A stretch of 64,000 nucleotides of DNA, from positions 434,001-498,000 of the forward strand of contig NZ_JABCQF010000002.1 in NCBI RefSeq assembly GCF_015244705.1. Direction: 5' to 3'. How positions within the stretch are numbered: position 1 is the stretch's first letter; the number at the start of each line of letters is the position of its first letter. This DNA comes from Gluconobacter potus. GTDB lineage: Bacteria > Pseudomonadota > Alphaproteobacteria > Acetobacterales > Acetobacteraceae. The notes below the pieces were generated by a model that worked only from the letters and a program-made list of their open reading frames with translations, searched no databases and was not told the DNA's origin. Shown here piece after piece: positions 27,132 through 35,143 of this stretch. Made by a program: the position numbers and the translations under genes.

Positions 27132-27947
27132 ATGACCAAGGAGAACAGGCCCGTGCAGGGTTCAGAAAGTGCCGGTGACAAGCCCGCGCGCCGCGAAGAG
27201 ACGCTTGGCGAGAGCATCCGCTATTTCTGCGTGCTGCTGCTGGCTGTATTTGCCGTGCGATCCCTCGTGGTGGAGCCTTTCAACATCCCGTCCGGCTCGA
27301 TGATCCCGACGCTGCAGATCGGCGATTTCGTTCTGGTCTCGAAGTTCAGCTACGGCTATTCGCGCTTCTCGTTCCCATTCTCGCCCAATGTCTTCAGCGG
27401 TCGGATCCTGGGTTCCGAACCCCATCGCGGCGATGTCGCGGTCTTCCGTTTCACGCGTGATACGTCCGTGGACTATATCAAGCGCATCATCGGCCTGCCC
27501 GGCGACCATATCCAGGTCACGGGCGGCAAGCTGATCCTCAATGGTATCGAAGTCCCCCGCACGGCGCTCGGTCACTACGAAGTGCTGGACGAGAACAACC
27601 GTCTCCTCAGCGGTGACCGCTATCGCGAAAGCCTTCCGGGAAGTGCGGGGCGTCCCACTGTCGAGCATGACATCCTCAAGCTGACGGATGAGGGATTCGC
27701 CAACGATACGCCCGAATATGTCGTGCCGGAGGGCTCCTTTTTCGCCATGGGCGATGACCGTGACGACAGTGCCGACAGCCGTTTTCAGGGCGATGGCCCG
27801 GATGATCTCGGCTTTGTCCCGATGCAGAACCTTGTCGGTCGCGCGCCCATCGTCCTGTTCTCCATGGATATGCGTCACCCTGCCTGGCAGTTCTGGTACT
27901 GGCCCACCGAGATCCGCTGGAACCGCTTCCTGCATTCCGTCACATGA
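27132..27947 (+). CDS. lepB: Signal peptidase I
   Basis: The inner-membrane serine/lysine protease that removes Sec signal peptides. One membrane helix (SIRYFCVLLLAVFAVRSLVVEPF) is followed by the nucleophile in IPSGSMIPTLQIGDFVLVSKFSYG. The general-base Lys lies in VDYIKRIIGLPGD, and the closing signature is YFAMGDDRD-like (SFFAMGDDRDDSADSR). At 271 residues it is a compact single-helix form. Its stop overlaps the start of rnc by four bases. Confidence 0.97.
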   Translation: MTKENRPVQGSESAGDKPARREETLGESIRYFCVLLLAVFAVRSLVVEPFNIPSGSMIPTLQIGDFVLVSKFSYGYSRFSFPFSPNVFSGRILGSEPHRGDVAVFRFTRDTSVDYIKRIIGLPGDHIQVTGGKLILNGIEVPRTALGHYEVLDENNRLLSGDRYRESLPGSAGRPTVEHDILKLTDEGFANDTPEYVVPEGSFFAMGDDRDDSADSRFQGDGPDDLGFVPMQNLVGRAPIVLFSMDMRHPAWQFWYWPTEIRWNRFLHSVT

Positions 27948-28678
27948 AACTCTCCCACACAGAAGCCCTGGCCTCGATGCAGGCCGCCCTGAGGCATAAT
28001 TTCAAGAAGCCCGAACTGCTGAGCGAGGCCCTGACGCACCGTTCTGCCGTCTCCGGACGTGACCCCCGTCGTGCCCGCCGGAACCAGCGCCCCAAGGGTA
28101 GCGGATCGAACGAACGCCTCGAATTCATCGGCGATCGCGTCCTCGGCCTGCTGATGGCCGAGTGGCTGCTGGAGCGCTATCCGGACGAGCAGGAAGGGGC
28201 CCTCGGTCCCCGTCACGCCCATCTGGTATCGCGAACCGTGCTGGCCGAAATCGCTGATCAGGTCGGTCTCTCGGCCTCGCTCCAGATTTCCCCGCATGAG
28301 GAAGATGCCGGTATCCGGCGTCTGTCCAGCATCCGTGCTGACGCAATGGAAGCCCTTCTCGGTGCGCTGTATCTCGATGGTGGTCTGGAACCGGCCCGCC
28401 GTGTGGTGCACCAGTACTGGCAGTCCCGCATCGAAAGCGCCGACCGGCCCCACAAGGAGCCCAAGACGCTGCTGCAGGAATACATGCTCTCGCAGGGGCT
28501 GCCGCTTCCGCATTATGAACTCCTGTCTTCGGACGGTCCGTCACACGCGCCGGTCTTTCGCGTCAGCGTCACGACCATGGGTCATACGGGTACGGGAGAA
28601 GCCGGCAGCAAGAGGCTGGCAGAAAGCGCAGCGGCAACCGCCCTGCTGAAACACCTCGGTCAGAATGTGGCGTCCTGA
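27944..28678 (+). CDS. rnc: Ribonuclease III
   Basis: It cleaves double-stranded RNA, processing rRNA precursors and antisense pairs. The 244-residue protein has the catalytic signature ERLEFIGDRVLGLL, the second acidic cluster in ADAMEALLGALYLDGGL, and a C-terminal dsRNA-binding domain (DPKTLLQEY-type start, then GSKRLAESAAATALL). Residues about 28-50 contain an insertion rich in Arg (RDPRRARRNQRPKGSG) between the first helix and the signature, longer than in E. coli. The lepB-rnc-era order is conserved. Confidence 0.97.
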   Translation: MKLSHTEALASMQAALRHNFKKPELLSEALTHRSAVSGRDPRRARRNQRPKGSGSNERLEFIGDRVLGLLMAEWLLERYPDEQEGALGPRHAHLVSRTVLAEIADQVGLSASLQISPHEEDAGIRRLSSIRADAMEALLGALYLDGGLEPARRVVHQYWQSRIESADRPHKEPKTLLQEYMLSQGLPLPHYELLSSDGPSHAPVFRVSVTTMGHTGTGEAGSKRLAESAAATALLKHLGQNVAS

Positions 28679-28703
28679 GATGTCATCAACAAAGGATCAG
28701 AAC

Positions 28704-29591
28704 ATGACCACGCGCTGCGGTTTCGTGGCTCTCGTCGGCGCCCCGAACGCGGGGAAATCCACCCTGCTCAACCGGATTGCCGGAGCCAAGTTGTCCATCG
28801 TCAGCCCCAAGGCCCAGACGACCCGTTTCAGGACGCTCGGCATCGTCATGCAGGACAATGCCCAGATCATCCTCGTGGACCTGCCTGGCATCTTCAAGCC
28901 GCGCCGTCGCCTCGACCGGGCGATGGTCAACGCGGCCTGGTCCGGCTCGCAGGACGCGGATCTGACCCTGCTGCTGGTGGACGCAAAATCCGGCCTGCGC
29001 GAGGATGTTCGCGAGATCATCGCCAAGCTGGCCGAAAGCAAGAACCGGATCTGGCTCGTTCTGAACAAGACGGACCTCGTCGAGCGCGGTGAACTCCTGC
29101 CTCTGACGCAGGAAATCAGCGGTCTCATCAATGTCGAGCATGTTTTCATGCTGAGCGCCCGTTCGGGCGAGGGCGTGAGCGATCTGATGGCTCGTCTGGC
29201 TGCCGAACTGCCCGAAGGTCCTTTCCTTTACCCTGAAGATGACCTGACTGACCTGCCGGACCGCCTGCTCGCCGCCGAGCTCGTCCGTGAGCAGATTTTC
29301 ATGCAGACGCATGAGGAAATTCCGTATCAGGCCACTGTCGAGACCGAGAGCTTCAAGGAGCGTCCGGACGGATCGGTGCGGATCGAGGTGACGATTTACG
29401 TCTCCCGTCCCGGGCACAAGGCCATCCTGATCGGGGAGGGCGGTCACAAGATCAAATCCCTCGGTGCACGGGCTCGCATGGAGCTTCAGGAGCTTCTGGA
29501 CCGCAAATGCCATCTTTTCCTGAACGTCAAGGAACGTGCGGGATGGGACGAGGAAAAGGCCCGGCTGCGCGCCATTGGTCTGGACGACTGA
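28704..29591 (+). CDS. era: GTPase Era
   Basis: An essential GTPase that binds the 3' end of 16S rRNA in 30S assembly. The G motifs are intact: GAPNAGKSTLLN, DLPG, and NKTD. The C-terminal KH domain is seen in ILIGEGGHKIKSLGARARMELQ. An upstream ATG (28680) is in frame, but AAGGAT seven bases before 28704 and the usual length of about 295 residues favour the later start. It follows rnc closely; recO, a frequent next gene, is missing. Confidence 0.96.
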   Translation: MTTRCGFVALVGAPNAGKSTLLNRIAGAKLSIVSPKAQTTRFRTLGIVMQDNAQIILVDLPGIFKPRRRLDRAMVNAAWSGSQDADLTLLLVDAKSGLREDVREIIAKLAESKNRIWLVLNKTDLVERGELLPLTQEISGLINVEHVFMLSARSGEGVSDLMARLAAELPEGPFLYPEDDLTDLPDRLLAAELVREQIFMQTHEEIPYQATVETESFKERPDGSVRIEVTIYVSRPGHKAILIGEGGHKIKSLGARARMELQELLDRKCHLFLNVKERAGWDEEKARLRAIGLDD

Positions 29592-29702
29592 AAAAGACAG
29601 GTGCCGGAGCGTTTGAAATCCGGCATCCTGACATCGCTTGTTCCAATCCCGCCACGTCTGTATGACAGGCGCACGTCAAGACACATCCAGCCAGAGACGG
29701 GC

Positions 29703-30443
29703 ATGATGACCGAAAATCGAGAACAGAGCCCCTCCTACAAACGCGTCCTGCTCAAGGTGTCCGGTGAGGCACTCATGGGCGACGGACCGTCAGGGGTAGA
29801 CCCCGTAATGGTGGACATGGTTGCCGCCGATATCGCCGATGTGGTGGCTTCCGGAGTGGAAGTCTGCCTCGTCGTCGGCGGTGGCAACATCTTCCGCGGC
29901 CTTGCGGCCGCAGCTAAGGGCATGGACCGCGCGCAGGGTGACTATGCCGGCATGCTGGCGACCGTCATCAACGCGCTGATGCTGCAGAACGCGCTCGAGC
30001 GCCGCGGCATGGAAACGCGCGTCATGACCGCGATCCAGATGGCCGCCATTGCAGAGCCGTATATCCGCCGCCGCGCCGTGCGCCACATGGAAAAGGGCCG
30101 CGTCGTCATTTTCGCAGCCGGCACCGGCAATCCGTTCTTCACGACGGACACGGCCGCCGCTCTGCGCGCCAACGAGATGGAGTGCGATGCGCTCTTCAAG
30201 GGCACGCAGGTGGACGGCGTCTATTCCGCCGACCCGCGCCGCAACCCTGACGCCCAGCGCTATGATCGCCTGACCTATCTCGAGGTTCTGGCCCGCGACC
30301 TGAACGTCATGGATGCCGCGGCCATCAGCCTGGCGCGTGAAAACAGATTGCCCATCGTGGTCTTCAACATGCATGCTCCCGGCTCCTTCGGGGCCGTGAT
30401 GCGTGGGGAAGGGCTCTTCACAAAGATCATCGAAGCGGACTGA
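29703..30443 (+). CDS. pyrH: Uridylate kinase
   Basis: Phosphorylates UMP to UDP; the bacterial hexameric type of the amino-acid-kinase fold. [15 protein letters not shown] is the ATP-binding start. [27 protein letters not shown] and [15 protein letters not shown] are family signatures, and [12 protein letters not shown] closes the nucleotide site. The start at 29703 (or the adjacent ATG at 29706) gives about 246 residues. In many bacteria rpsB and tsf precede it; here the pyrH-frr pair begins without them. Confidence 0.96.
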   Translation: MMTENREQSPSYKRVLLKVSGEALMGDGPSGVDPVMVDMVAADIADVVASGVEVCLVVGGGNIFRGLAAAAKGMDRAQGDYAGMLATVINALMLQNALERRGMETRVMTAIQMAAIAEPYIRRRAVRHMEKGRVVIFAAGTGNPFFTTDTAAALRANEMECDALFKGTQVDGVYSADPRRNPDAQRYDRLTYLEVLARDLNVMDAAAISLARENRLPIVVFNMHAPGSFGAVMRGEGLFTKIIEAD

Positions 30444-30511
30444 TCTCCGCATTTTCAACGAAATCTTCAGGCTCTCTCCTGAAAACCACGTCGAACTGAA
30501 AGGAACAGCTC

Positions 30512-31078
30512 ATGTCCGCTGCCCTGAATGACCTTCTCGCCGATCTGACACGCCGTATGGACGGTGCGATCGAAAGCCTGCGCCGGGACCTTTCGGGCCT
30601 GCGTTCGGGCCGGGCCAGCCCGAACCTTCTGGAGCCGGTGCGCGTCGAAGCCTATGGCTCGGAAGTTCCGCTGTCGCAGGTCGGTTCCATCGCCGTTCCC
30701 GAAGCCCGCATGCTGACGGTGTCCGTGTGGGACCGTACGGTTGTCGGTGCCGTCGAGCGTGCCATCCGGGACAGCGGGCTTGGCCTCAATCCGTCCACGG
30801 ACGGTCAGACGGTCCGCGTTCCCATTCCGGCCCTGACCGAAGAGCGCCGCAACGAACTGGCCCGTGCTGCCAGCCGTTATGCCGAGAACGGCAAGATTTC
30901 CGTGCGTGGCGTGCGTCGTGACGGCATGGAGCAGACCAAGGCCCTGGAAAAGAAGAGCGAGATCAGCCAGGACGACATGAAGACTTGGACCGACGCCATC
31001 CAGAAGCTGACGGACCAGTACATCAAGAAGGTCGACGATATTTTCGCGGACAAAGAACGCGAGATCAAACAGGTCTGA
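30512..31078 (+). CDS. frr: Ribosome recycling factor
   Basis: Splits post-termination ribosomes together with EF-G. The 188-residue all-helix/beta protein has the signature [25 protein letters not shown] and the C-terminal helix [14 protein letters not shown]. An AAGGAACAGCTC site precedes the ATG. It stands 68 bases after pyrH, the standard order. Confidence 0.97.
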   Translation: MSAALNDLLADLTRRMDGAIESLRRDLSGLRSGRASPNLLEPVRVEAYGSEVPLSQVGSIAVPEARMLTVSVWDRTVVGAVERAIRDSGLGLNPSTDGQTVRVPIPALTEERRNELARAASRYAENGKISVRGVRRDGMEQTKALEKKSEISQDDMKTWTDAIQKLTDQYIKKVDDIFADKEREIKQV

Positions 31079-31086
31079 TTGCGCAT

Positions 31087-31854
31087 TTGTCTGCAGGATC
31101 TCTTCCCCGTCAGGACCGTGTCGTCTCCTCCTCATCCGGGGGCGGCGTGAGCGTCGTTCCCGTCCATATCGCCATGATCATGGACGGGAACGGCCGCTGG
31201 GCCCGCGCGCGCAAACTCCCTGTGGCCGCAGGGCACCGTCAGGGTGCGGAATCCGTACAGCAATGCGTCCGTACGGCCATCCGGCAGGGCGTGCGATACC
31301 TGACGCTCTATGCGTTCTCGTCGGAAAACTGGCGCCGCTCCGCAGAGGAAGTCGGGGATCTGACATCTCTGCTGCGCTTCTATCTGCGTCACAAGATCAA
31401 CGAGCTTCATGCCCAGGGCGTGCGACTGCGGATTATCGGTGAGCCCGAGCGCTTCGAGGGTTCCCTGCGCGAAGAACTGCGCCGCGCCGAAGCCCTGACG
31501 CTCCACAATACGACCCTGACCCTCACGCTCGCGCTGTCCTATGGTGGCCGCGCGGATATCGTGCAGGCTGCCCGCCGGCTGGCTGAAGATGCCGTTGCCG
31601 GAAAAATCGCGGCCGAAAGCATCAGCGAAGCCATGCTCGACGATGCGCTCCAGACTTCCGACATGCCCGATCCCGATCTGGTCATCCGCACCAGTGGCGA
31701 GTGTCGCCTGTCCAATTTCCTGCTCTGGCAGAGCGCCTATGCAGAGCTGGTTTTCATGGATGTGCTCTGGCCCGATTTTGGCGAAGTCGAGTTTCTCGAA
31801 GCCCTCTCGCGCTTTGCGAGCCGCCAGCGCAGGTTTGGTGGCCGCCCCGCATGA
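31087..31854 (+). CDS. uppS: Undecaprenyl diphosphate synthase (isoprenyl transferase)
   Basis: Makes the C55 lipid carrier for peptidoglycan and surface polymers. The family start HIAMIMDGNGRWARAR, the LYAFSSENWRR loop, RLRIIGE and the C-terminal LVIRTSGECRLSNFLLWQSAYAEL and VLWPDF are all present. The start is uncertain: a TTG at 31087 gives 255 residues and a GTG at 31147 gives 235. No ATG precedes the conserved block. The next gene, cdsA, overlaps by four bases. Confidence 0.95.
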   Translation: MSAGSLPRQDRVVSSSSGGGVSVVPVHIAMIMDGNGRWARARKLPVAAGHRQGAESVQQCVRTAIRQGVRYLTLYAFSSENWRRSAEEVGDLTSLLRFYLRHKINELHAQGVRLRIIGEPERFEGSLREELRRAEALTLHNTTLTLTLALSYGGRADIVQAARRLAEDAVAGKIAAESISEAMLDDALQTSDMPDPDLVIRTSGECRLSNFLLWQSAYAELVFMDVLWPDFGEVEFLEALSRFASRQRRFGGRPA

Positions 31855-32699
31855 GTGCCTCCTCCAGATGGTCTGACCTGCGCCTGCGCCTGCTGTCCGC
31901 TGCGGTCCTGATCCCGGTTGCGGCGTTCTGCATCTGGCAGGGTGGTCCGGTCTATGACGCCCTGATCCTGCTGGCGATGTTCGGTCTGGCCTGGGAGGGC
32001 GAAACCCTTATCCGCCAGCCCCTCAAGACATGGCGCGGCGCCCTTCTGCTCGCCTGGCCCGTCATCGCCGGTCTGGCAGCCCTGAAAGGGGAGTGGAGCG
32101 CCGCCTTCTGGATGATCTGGCCCACCCTGATCTTCGGTTTTCCGGCCAGCGTTCCTGTCGTTGTTGCCATCATCGGGGGCCTGTCGCTCCTGTGGCTGCG
32201 GCACCTGCCGCTTGGCATGGCGTCCGTTCTGTTCGTCATCTCCGTTGTGGTCGCGAGCGACAGTTTCGCCTATCTGGCCGGTCGTATTTTCGGCGGCCCG
32301 AAGCTGGCTCCTTCGATTTCACCGGGCAAGACACGCTCCGGCGCAATCGGCGGCCTTGTGGGGGCGGCGCTGGCTGGTAGTCTGGTCGCCTGGCTGACCG
32401 TTCCGGGCACCCAGCTTGGCGGCCTGGTCTGCGGCGCTGTCCTGAGTGTGTTTTCCCAGAGCGGTGACCTTCTGGAAAGCGCGGCCAAGCGTCGTCTCGG
32501 CGTCAAGGATTCAGGCCGTCTGATTCCCGGACATGGCGGTCTTCTGGACCGCTTTGACGGCCTTCTCGCCGCGGCACCTGCCGCAGCCCTGCTTTCGCTC
32601 GCGGTTGCCGCGCAGCCTTTCTGGTCCATCCTGCCTGCAGATCTGACTGGCGGTTCTGCACACCCACCCATTCTTCAGGGGAGTTCTTCTCATGACTGA
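31851..32699 (+). CDS. cdsA: Phosphatidate cytidylyltransferase
   Basis: Forms CDP-diacylglycerol in the inner membrane, the branch point to all phospholipids. The 282-residue protein is strongly hydrophobic with about eight helices. The signature toward the C-terminus (SQSGDLLESAAKRRLGVKDSG, then GHGGLLDRFDGLL) is complete. The ATG at 31851 overlaps the uppS stop (ATGA). The longer open frame upstream is a shadow of uppS. Confidence 0.95.
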   Translation: MSASSRWSDLRLRLLSAAVLIPVAAFCIWQGGPVYDALILLAMFGLAWEGETLIRQPLKTWRGALLLAWPVIAGLAALKGEWSAAFWMIWPTLIFGFPASVPVVVAIIGGLSLLWLRHLPLGMASVLFVISVVVASDSFAYLAGRIFGGPKLAPSISPGKTRSGAIGGLVGAALAGSLVAWLTVPGTQLGGLVCGAVLSVFSQSGDLLESAAKRRLGVKDSGRLIPGHGGLLDRFDGLLAAAPAAALLSLAVAAQPFWSILPADLTGGSAHPPILQGSSSHD

Positions 32700-33918
32700 C
32701 GGTTCTGCGCGCCCAACACGCCGCCGCATTACGGTGCTCGGCAGCACCGGCAGTATCGGAACTTCAACGGTCGACCTTCTTGCCCGGATTCCGGATGAGA
32801 TCGAGGTGCGGGCCCTTGTCGGCGGATGCAACGCCGCGCTGCTGGCCGAACAGGCCCGTCGCCTGAACGCGGAAGTCGCCGTCATTCATGACGAAAGCCG
32901 TCACGAAGAGCTGAAATCCTGCCTCGCCGGGACAGGCATCCGGACCGCGGCTGGCCGTCAGGCCGTCATCGAGGCCGGCGCCATGGAAGCCGACTGGACC
33001 ATGGCAGCCATTACGGGCGCCGCGGGCCTCGAACCCACGCTCGCTGCCGCCCGCAACGGTCATGCCGTGGCGCTCGCAAACAAGGAAGCGCTTGTCTGTG
33101 CAGGCGACGTCATGCTTCGCGCGGTGGCCGAAGCGGGTGCCACGCTGCTCCCTGTCGATTCGGAACATAACGCCATCGCCCAGTCCCTCGGCGCCTGCGA
33201 CATGGACAGCGTCGAGAAAATCATTCTGACGGCTTCCGGCGGGCCGTTCCGTAAATCCTCGATCGAGGAAATGCGCGCTGCTACTCCGGAAAAGGCCCTG
33301 AAGCATCCAACCTGGACGATGGGCGCGAAGATCACAATCGATTCCGCCTCAATGGCGAACAAGGGTCTGGAAGTCATTGAGGCGGCCCGTCTCTTTGGCC
33401 TGACCGAAGACCGGATCGACGTTCTGGTTCACCCGCAGTCGGTCGTACATGGTCTGGTACAGTTTCGGGATGGCAGCCTCGTCTCCCAGATGGGCTCTGC
33501 CGACATGCGCATTCCCATCGCCCATACGCTCGCTTGGCCGAAGCGCATGGTGACACCCTGCGAGCGTCTTGATCTTGCCGCCTATGGCCGTCTGGAGTTC
33601 GAAGCGCCGGATGAAGTGCGCTTCGCCCCCCTGCGCCTTGCCCGCCAGGTTCTCCGGGCCGGTGGCGCGGCACCAGCCGTTTTCTCCGCCGCGAACGAAG
33701 TTGCCGTGGATGCGTTCCTCAACCGGCGCATCGGCTTCCTCGGTATCGGCGAGACAATCGACGCTGCGCTGCAGGCTATGGATGAAAATCCGGAACTCAG
33801 GACCCTCGATGACGTGCTGCACTGGGACGCGCGGGGCAGGGCCCTCGCCGAAGCCCATATCCTGCGGCAGAGTGGGGGGCTGCGAAACGACGTGAGCGAG
33901 AACGCCCTGAATGCATGA
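32692..33918 (+). CDS. dxr: 1-deoxy-D-xylulose 5-phosphate reductoisomerase
   Basis: Second step of the non-mevalonate isoprenoid route, using NADPH and a divalent metal. The 408-residue enzyme has the Rossmann start ITVLGSTGSIGTSTVDLL, metal and substrate residues in LPVDSEHNAIAQSL, the flexible loop ASGGPFR, and PTWTMGAKITIDSASMANKGLEVIEA. It supplies precursors for the uppS product encoded two genes upstream. It overlaps cdsA by eight bases. Confidence 0.97.
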   Translation: MTDGSARPTRRRITVLGSTGSIGTSTVDLLARIPDEIEVRALVGGCNAALLAEQARRLNAEVAVIHDESRHEELKSCLAGTGIRTAAGRQAVIEAGAMEADWTMAAITGAAGLEPTLAAARNGHAVALANKEALVCAGDVMLRAVAEAGATLLPVDSEHNAIAQSLGACDMDSVEKIILTASGGPFRKSSIEEMRAATPEKALKHPTWTMGAKITIDSASMANKGLEVIEAARLFGLTEDRIDVLVHPQSVVHGLVQFRDGSLVSQMGSADMRIPIAHTLAWPKRMVTPCERLDLAAYGRLEFEAPDEVRFAPLRLARQVLRAGGAAPAVFSAANEVAVDAFLNRRIGFLGIGETIDAALQAMDENPELRTLDDVLHWDARGRALAEAHILRQSGGLRNDVSENALNA

Positions 33919-35011
33919 TCTTCTGCGGACCATTCTGGCCTATGTCCTGATTCTGGGGATCCTCGTCTTCATCCATGAACTCGGGCATTACCTCGCGGCG
34001 CGCTGGCGTGGTGTGAAGGTCGATACCTTTTCCATCGGTTTCGGCCCTGCTTTGCATCGCTGGCACGATCGCTCGGGCACGGAATGGCGCATCAGTGCCA
34101 TTCCCCTGGGCGGGTTCGTCAAGCCGCACGGCTTTGAAGGTCCGGAAGATGCAACCGACGAACAGAAAGCCGCCTGGATTCCGGGCCGGACTTTCCATGA
34201 CAAGCCCGTAGGCTCCCGGGCTATCGTCATCCTCATGGGGCCGGTCTTCAATTTCATCTTCGCGATCCTGGCCTTCACGGTGCTGTTCGCCGTGGTGGGC
34301 AAGCCCGAGATCCACGGGGATATCTCGCAGGTCACGGCCGGAAGTCCGGCGGACCGTGCGGGCGTAAAGCCTGGTGACGTGATTACCCGGATTGGCAATA
34401 CGCATATCCTTGGTGCCGAGGATGTCATGGCGACCGTCGCGTCCCATCCCGGCCAGCAGACGGTTCTGGGTATCCATCGTGGCACGGAAGATCTCAGCCT
34501 GCCGGTCACGCTCGACACCCTGAAGAATGGTGGCCACGACATGGGCAGCCTCGGCGTAGCGTTCGCCATCTCGAGGGGACGTCCCGTTTCCCTGCCGTCG
34601 GCCTTCATCATGGGGATGCAGGAGACCTGGGACAAATCGGTCATGACGCTTCAGGGCGTCTGGCAGATCCTCAGCGGGCAACGGAGTGCGAAGGAGCTGG
34701 GGGGGACGATTCGCATCGCGCAGCTCTCCGGCCAGGTCGCCAGCTACGGTCTGGCCAGCATCATTTCCTTCATGGCGCTGCTTTCGATCAATCTTGGGCT
34801 GATCAATCTTTTCCCAATTCCCGTGCTCGATGGGGGGCGTCTCGTGTTCTATATCTGCGAGGCGATCCGCGGCCGCCCGGTTTCACGCAGGGTGCAGGAA
34901 GTGAGCATGCAGGTCGGAATGGCTCTGATCGGCGCTCTTTTCCTCTTTTCAACGGTCAACGATCTGACCAACATCGGACTGTTCCACTGGCTCTTTCACG
35001 CAGTAAGCTAA
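33911..35011 (+). CDS. rseP: Site-2 metalloprotease RseP
   Basis: Intramembrane zinc protease that cuts anti-sigma factors and leftover signal peptides. Helix 1 has the zinc motif HELGH (FIHELGHYLAARWRG), and the third metal ligand lies in NLFPIPVLDGGRLVFY. One PDZ domain (SPADRAGVKPGDVITRIGN) sits between. The 366-residue length is that of a single-PDZ form, shorter than the two-PDZ E. coli protein. It overlaps dxr and precedes bamA, the usual envelope-stress order. Confidence 0.96.
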   Translation: MHDLLRTILAYVLILGILVFIHELGHYLAARWRGVKVDTFSIGFGPALHRWHDRSGTEWRISAIPLGGFVKPHGFEGPEDATDEQKAAWIPGRTFHDKPVGSRAIVILMGPVFNFIFAILAFTVLFAVVGKPEIHGDISQVTAGSPADRAGVKPGDVITRIGNTHILGAEDVMATVASHPGQQTVLGIHRGTEDLSLPVTLDTLKNGGHDMGSLGVAFAISRGRPVSLPSAFIMGMQETWDKSVMTLQGVWQILSGQRSAKELGGTIRIAQLSGQVASYGLASIISFMALLSINLGLINLFPIPVLDGGRLVFYICEAIRGRPVSRRVQEVSMQVGMALIGALFLFSTVNDLTNIGLFHWLFHAVS

Positions 35012-35143
35012 ATATTCTGAAAAGACTTGTGATACAGTTGAACACGTCAGGGCATCTTGCGCGGGACAGGGGTTATCGGATACCTCCGCCAATGGCGTAA
35101 CGTGTCAGGCGCCTGCAAAAAATATGTTACAAGGAAAGCCGGT